The translations under genes and the position numbers were made by a program. A stretch of DNA of 36,378 bases from Pseudoruminococcus_B sp937901805 (GTDB taxonomy: Bacteria > Bacillota > Clostridia > Oscillospirales > Ruminococcaceae), in contig CAUWNS010000018.1 of the NCBI GenBank assembly GCA_963560245.1, positions 1-36,378 of the forward strand, written 5' to 3'. Positions within the stretch are counted from its first letter, which is position 1. Every line of letters begins with the position of its first letter. The notes under the pieces are model-generated. The model was not told the origin of the DNA, did no database searches, and saw nothing but the letters and a program-made list of their open reading frames with translations. This document shows positions 33,201-36,378 of this stretch, piece by piece.

Positions 33201-33420
33201 CCACATCCAGGGTCAGCGGCTCGATATAGATGTGATCCGCCATGGCCTGATCGGTCATGATCGTGGCGGGGTTCGAGTTAATTAGGACAACCTCCAGCCC
33301 TTCCTCCTTGAGCGCGCGGCATGCCTGTGTGCCCGCATAGTCAAATTCCGCCGCCTGTCCGATGACGATTGGGCCGGAGCCGATAACGAGCACTTTTTTG
33401 ATATCTTCTCTTTTCGGCAT
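30223..33420 (-). CDS. carB: carbamoyl-phosphate synthase large subunit
   Basis: Makes carbamoyl phosphate from bicarbonate, ammonia (from CarA) and two ATP, for pyrimidines and arginine. The full-length 1065-residue protein has two duplicated ATP-grasp halves, each starting with the VIGSGPIVIGQ / VFGSGPIRIGQ glycine loop. AFTLGGTGGGIA and SYVLGGQNMIIAHS mark the two ATP sites; the C-terminal MGS-like regulatory domain begins at about residue 930. ATG 33420 lies one base after the carA stop, with GGGAGG inside the end of carA. Feedback by UMP would act through the C-terminal domain. Confidence 0.97.
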   Translation of the reverse strand: MPKREDIKKVLVIGSGPIVIGQAAEFDYAGTQACRALKEEGLEVVLINSNPATIMTDQAMADHIYIEPLTLDVVKRVIEIEKPDSVLSTLGGQTGLTLSMQLAEEGFLQSHGVKLLGANPLTIHKAEDRQAFKDTMEEIGEPCIPSKVVTTIEDAVDFAKVIDYPVIVRPAFTLGGTGGGIAHDEAQLRDIAKNGLRLSPITQILVEKCISGWKEIEFEVIRDAKGNVITVCSMENLDPVGIHTGDSIVVAPAVTLSDKEYQMLRSASLNIISALGVEGGCNCQFALKPDSFEYAVIEVNPRVSRSSALASKATGYPIAKVASKIAIGYSLDEILNAVTGKTYACFEPALDYLVVKFPKWPFDKFVYANRTLGTQMMATGEVMAIGTSFEQAMMKAVRSIELKLDTLDMPKMKELSTEELYDVIRKQDDERIFAVYEALKRGESFESLHEVTKIDLWFLGKLKNLIEMENWLADGQLTAQKYKKAKDYGFLDSTIERLSGQKVSEPLYASYKMVDTCAAEFAAQTPYFYSTYDKENEALLHNEALASNKKKVLVFGSGPIRIGQGIEFDYCSVHCVWTLKEQGYEAIIANNNPETVSTDFDTSDRLYFDPLTEEDVTNIIKTEQPWGVVVQFGGQTAIKLIKHLVKLGVNILGTSADSIDAAEDRERFDELLEQCHIPRPSGHTVFTAEEAKRAAADLGYPVLMRPSYVLGGQNMIIAHSDADIDEYMAIITAHEIENPVLIDKYMMGIEVEVDAICDGQDYLIPGIMEHVERAGVHSGDSISVYPSRRLSKRIKDTLIDYTGRLARALKVVGLVNIQYVIYNDEVYVIEVNPRSSRTVPYISKVTGVPMVDIATKLMLGATLKDLGYACGIHPEPDFVTVKVPVFSFAKLHGVDNQLGPEMKSTGEVLGIGKTFEEALLKGLVASGNTMKKSGGVLVTVRDQDKQEAIEVADKFASLGFDIYATAGTANVLNKNMVATNVVHKLSEGSPNVMDLLESGKIDYVISISAKGRQPQRESVQIRRKAVERSIVCLTSLDTANAVAECLGMDKTVADIDLVDITTIGK

Positions 33421-33421
33421 C

Positions 33422-34531
33422 TTACTTCGCCTCCCTTTCGTCCATCATCCCGAGGAATTCGTCAAACAAATAGGCCGTATCATGCGGGCCTGCGGCAGCT
33501 TCCGGATGGAACTGCACGGTGAAAGCCGGAAACGCCTTATAGCGCACCCCTTCGCAGGTGTTGTCGTTGACATTGATATGGCTGACTTCCCCAACCTGCG
33601 GATCAATCGAATCATTGACCACAGCATAGCCGTGATTCTGGCTGGTAATGTAAGTGCGGTCATGTTTTAAATCCTTAACCGGCTGGTTTGCACCGCGGTG
33701 TCCGTATTTGAGCTTCACCGTTTTGGCCCCGTTTGCCAGCGCAAAGAGCTGGTGTCCCATACAGATTCCAAAAATGGGGATCCCAAGTTTGGCGACTTCT
33801 TTTAAATTTGCAATAATTTCCGGGTTATCCGCCGGGTCGCCGGGACCGTTGGAAAGCATGATCCCATCCACGCCGAGGGCGGCGATTTCCTGCGCGGTAG
33901 TCTTGCAGGGGACGACCGTGACAGTACAGCCGCGTTTGAGCAGTTCCCTGCGGATATTGTGCTTATACCCAAAGTCAAACAGGGCGACGTGGTATTTCGG
34001 ATGCTCGCAGGTAAATTTCTGCATCTGCTTGCAGCTGGTGGATTCAATGGCCCGTTTGATAGAGCAGCCTTCGATTTTTTTCAGCAGTTCTTCTTTCTGC
34101 TCATAGGCGTTTTCAGTGGTGATCACCGCGTTCATCACACCGACTTCGCGGATTTTTCTGGTCAGGCTCCTGGTATCTACATCGGCAATGCCTACGATAT
34201 TCTGTGCCCGGAGGTACTCGTCCACATTCCCTTCGCATCGGAAATTCGATGGGATTTCGCACCATTCCCGGACAATATAGCCGCTTAAATAACAGCGTTC
34301 CGATTCCAAATCCTCGGAATTGACGCCGTAATTCCCAATTAAGGGGAACGTCTGAATGACAAGCTGTCCAAAATAACTCGGATCGGTCAGCAGTTCCTGA
34401 TAGCCGACCATCGCGGTGGCAAACACCGCTTCCCCGACGGCTGTCCCCTCTTTTCCAATACTGACGCCCTCATAGATGCTGCCGTCCGCCAGGAGCAGGT
34501 AGGCAGGTTTTCTGTTTTCATTCCAGTACAT
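33422..34531 (-). CDS. carA: carbamoyl-phosphate synthase small subunit
   Basis: The glutamine amidotransferase subunit that feeds ammonia to CarB. The 369-residue protein is full length. The N-terminal domain opens with AYLLLADGSIYEG, and the class I GATase has the triad Cys257 (FGICMGHQ), His342 and Glu344 (QFHPEA). SNGPGDP (227-233) is the usual oxyanion-side loop. GGGAGG lies 10 bases before the ATG. It is 47 bases after pyrF. In Clostridia carAB is often inside the pyr operon, as here, which favours a pyrimidine role over arginine. Confidence 0.97.
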   Translation of the reverse strand: MYWNENRKPAYLLLADGSIYEGVSIGKEGTAVGEAVFATAMVGYQELLTDPSYFGQLVIQTFPLIGNYGVNSEDLESERCYLSGYIVREWCEIPSNFRCEGNVDEYLRAQNIVGIADVDTRSLTRKIREVGVMNAVITTENAYEQKEELLKKIEGCSIKRAIESTSCKQMQKFTCEHPKYHVALFDFGYKHNIRRELLKRGCTVTVVPCKTTAQEIAALGVDGIMLSNGPGDPADNPEIIANLKEVAKLGIPIFGICMGHQLFALANGAKTVKLKYGHRGANQPVKDLKHDRTYITSQNHGYAVVNDSIDPQVGEVSHINVNDNTCEGVRYKAFPAFTVQFHPEAAAGPHDTAYLFDEFLGMMDEREAK

Positions 34532-34578
34532 AGTCGTTCCTCCCGCGCATTTCAGTATACAACCCAGATAAACTCCGA

Positions 34579-35508
34579 TTACAGAGTGACGGGCGCAATA
34601 TGCTGTGCAATATCGTCGCGCATGCGGATGGCCTCCAGCCTTGCCGCCTTGGCGAAATCCTCTCCATCCATGCCCATTGCCTTATACGCGCACATAATCC
34701 CGCGGGAGGAATTGACAATTGCTCCAAGCCCTCTCTCATCAAAGGCGCCGGCGACATCCGCAGCGCCGCCGCCCTGTGCGCCGTAACCCGGCACGAGGAA
34801 GAAGGTATGCGGCAGTTTTGCGCGCAGTTCTTTGAGCTGCTCCGGATAGGTGGCGCCTACCACGGCGCCCACGCCGCTGTAGCCGTATTTTCCCATCAAG
34901 GCAGAGCCCCACTGCTCGCACATTTCACCCATAATCTCATAGACCGGCTTGCCGTCAATCAGCCTGTCCTGGAGTTCTCCGGAAGAAGGGTTGGAAGTTT
35001 TTGCAAGCACAAAAATGCCCTTATCCTGTTTCTCGCATACACCGAGCAGGGGCTTGATCCCGTCCGTACCAAGGTACCCGTTGACGGTCAGGGCATCCGC
35101 ACCAAACGGCGAGAGGGTTTCCTCCCCAACGGCGACTTCCCCAAGGTGGGCGGTTGCATAGGCTTCCATCGTGGTGCCGATGTCGTTGCGTTTGCCGTCC
35201 GTGATAACGAACATCCCCTTTTTCCTGGCATACTGGATGGTTTTATACAGGGTCTTAACACCCTGGTAACCGTACATCTCATAGTAAGCGGCCTGCGGTT
35301 TAATTGCCGGGACGATATCGCACAGTGCATCGATGAGACCCTTATTGAATTCGAGCAGGGCCTTCGCCGCGGCTTTCAGGGTATATCCATACCGTCCAAA
35401 CGCAATTTCCTTAATATGTTCCGGCACATAATCCAGTTTCGGATCCAATCCGGCTACGGTCGGGTTTTTCGTCCTTACGATGTTTTCAATCAGTCTGTCA
35501 AATGCCAT
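34579..35508 (-). CDS. pyrF: orotidine 5'-phosphate decarboxylase (group 2)
   Basis: Final step to UMP. The 309-residue protein belongs to the longer group 2 OMP decarboxylases. The catalytic DxKxxD is D104-G-K106-R-N-D109. TVAGLDP near the N-terminus and LVPGYGAQGGG at the phosphate-binding loop are also clear. GGGAG lies 7 bases upstream of the ATG; 18 bases separate it from pyrC. Confidence 0.96.
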   Translation of the reverse strand: MAFDRLIENIVRTKNPTVAGLDPKLDYVPEHIKEIAFGRYGYTLKAAAKALLEFNKGLIDALCDIVPAIKPQAAYYEMYGYQGVKTLYKTIQYARKKGMFVITDGKRNDIGTTMEAYATAHLGEVAVGEETLSPFGADALTVNGYLGTDGIKPLLGVCEKQDKGIFVLAKTSNPSSGELQDRLIDGKPVYEIMGEMCEQWGSALMGKYGYSGVGAVVGATYPEQLKELRAKLPHTFFLVPGYGAQGGGAADVAGAFDERGLGAIVNSSRGIMCAYKAMGMDGEDFAKAARLEAIRMRDDIAQHIAPVTL

Positions 35509-35526
35509 ATTGGTACTCCCTTTCTC

Positions 35527-36378
35527 CTATCGGTCGCTGTATACAATCTCGCCGCGGTGCAGCGTATATCTGACTTTCCCTTTCAGGGTCATCCCGTCAA
35601 AGGCCGTATTGTTTGCCTTGGAGTGCATCCTGTTTTTGTCGACGACAAAGCTCTCTTTTGGATCAAAGAGGAAGATATCCGCCGGTTCCCCTTCTTTGAG
35701 CGTACCTCCGCCGATACCGACCAATTTCCGGGGATTGACCGTCATCAGTTCAATCAGGCGGCTGAGGGAAATCAATCCTGAATCCACCAGGGCGGTATAG
35801 GAAGCTGCAAAGGAAGTTTCCAGCCCGATAACCCCGTTCGGCGCTTTGTAGAAGTCGCTCTTTTCCTCCCTGGTGTGCGGCGCATGATCGGTGACAATAG
35901 CGTCCACTGTGCCGTCACAGATAGCCTCCAGCACCGCCTTGCGGTCATCCTCTGTCCGAAGCGGAGGATTCATACGGAAATTTGCGTCTTTGGAAAGGAG
36001 TTTTTCCTCCGTCAGCAGCATATAATGCGGAGCCGTCTCACAGGTTACCTGCACGCCCCACTGTTTCGCGCAGCGGATAAAATTAAAGGAACCGCGCGTG
36101 CTCACATGGCAGATATGGATGGCAGTACCCGTCGCCTGGGCCAGCGCAATTTCCCGAGCGGTAATGGAATCCTCGCTGGAGCGATCCATTCCCTTGACGC
36201 CGAGTGCTTCGCTTACCTTCCCCTTGTTGATAATGCCTCCGTCGATAATCTCCAAATCCTCACAGTGGGAGGCGATCAGCGCTCCTACTCTCTTGCATTC
36301 CACCATAGCCTGCTGCATCATCGCCGCATTTTTGACCGGCTTTCCATCATCGGAAAAGGCGGCTGCCCCAGCCGCTTT
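35527..36378 (-). CDS. pyrC: dihydroorotase (partial, N-terminus outside window)
   Basis: The zinc enzyme that closes carbamoyl-aspartate to dihydroorotate. The visible 283 residues run from AAFSDDGKPV to the stop. They include the zinc-ligand HCED, HICHVSTRGS with a second zinc His, and TDHAPHTREE with the catalytic Asp, all of class I dihydroorotase. The N-terminus, with the HxH zinc motif and probably the carboxylated Lys, lies beyond the right edge. It is the first visible gene of the pyr operon; pyrB or pyrR may lie further upstream. Confidence 0.96.
   Translation of the reverse strand, partial: KAAGAAAFSDDGKPVKNAAMMQQAMVECKRVGALIASHCEDLEIIDGGIINKGKVSEALGVKGMDRSSEDSITAREIALAQATGTAIHICHVSTRGSFNFIRCAKQWGVQVTCETAPHYMLLTEEKLLSKDANFRMNPPLRTEDDRKAVLEAICDGTVDAIVTDHAPHTREEKSDFYKAPNGVIGLETSFAASYTALVDSGLISLSRLIELMTVNPRKLVGIGGGTLKEGEPADIFLFDPKESFVVDKNRMHSKANNTAFDGMTLKGKVRYTLHRGEIVYSDR

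Noticed and set aside
31699..33285. A 528-codon plus-strand frame opposite carB
   Set aside because: A shadow of carB with no start signal and no known domain. A similar frame lies at 30472-31686.

Overview
This window looks like chromosome from an anaerobic, spore-forming Firmicute of the class Clostridia. My best guess is the Oscillospiraceae/Ruminococcaceae, but that is inference. The support is a spoIIGA-sigE sporulation locus, two CotF-like coat proteins, a methionine T-box leader, a sodium-pump decarboxylase membrane pair, RecD2, PcrA with a clostridial-type insertion, and strong AGGAGG-type ribosome binding sites throughout. Nearly all genes lie on the minus strand. Only a Cys-rich protein (3664-4002) and an MscS channel (21937-22818) are on plus. 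I see no insertion sequence, CRISPR array, tRNA or rRNA. The left end looks more AT-rich than the pyrimidine genes at the right end (judged by eye).

Layout, left to right: (1) 1-1028, the start of an acyl-carrier-protein / PaaK-like adenylate-forming enzyme unit that runs out of the window. (2) 1244-4050, folA, sigE and spoIIGA, with a divergent Cys-rich small protein. (3) 4049-5119, a lipoprotein with a thioredoxin-like domain that lacks the CxxC. (4) 5366-8106, metNIQ behind a sigma-A promoter and a methionine T-box leader. (5) 8151-9563, a cytoplasmic beta-lactamase-fold hydrolase. (6) 9667-12539, mltG and a U32 tRNA-hydroxylation protein. (7) 12517-16154, a tightly packed tmk / DUF2156 / GNAT / DJ-1 / 5-formyl-THF cyclo-ligase operon. 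(8) 16287-19743, a Cys-rich conserved protein of unknown function and the PcrA helicase. (9) 19940-21700, the oadG-oadB pair without its alpha subunit. (10) 21873-23324, an MscS channel and two CotF-like spore proteins. (11) 23351-27439, recD2, comFC and a MreB-like protein with altered nucleotide-site residues. (12) 27440-30214, several small conserved genes (one-TM protein, DUF3783, HAD phosphatase, VanZ-like) and an acetyltransferase remnant. (13) 30223-36378, the pyrimidine operon pyrC-pyrF-carA-carB, with pyrC cut by the window end.

Most of the window is housekeeping: UMP synthesis, folate and dTMP metabolism, methionine uptake, DNA repair and cell-wall synthesis. The parts that deserve attention are the carrier-protein/ligase unit at the left edge, the two Cys-rich proteins (one sharing its control region with spoIIGA), the Cys-less thioredoxin-fold lipoprotein, the short MetN under T-box control, the unpartnered OadGB pair, the substituted MreB-like protein and the acetyltransferase remnant. 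I found no clear previously undescribed multi-gene system. The best candidates are listed as findings.
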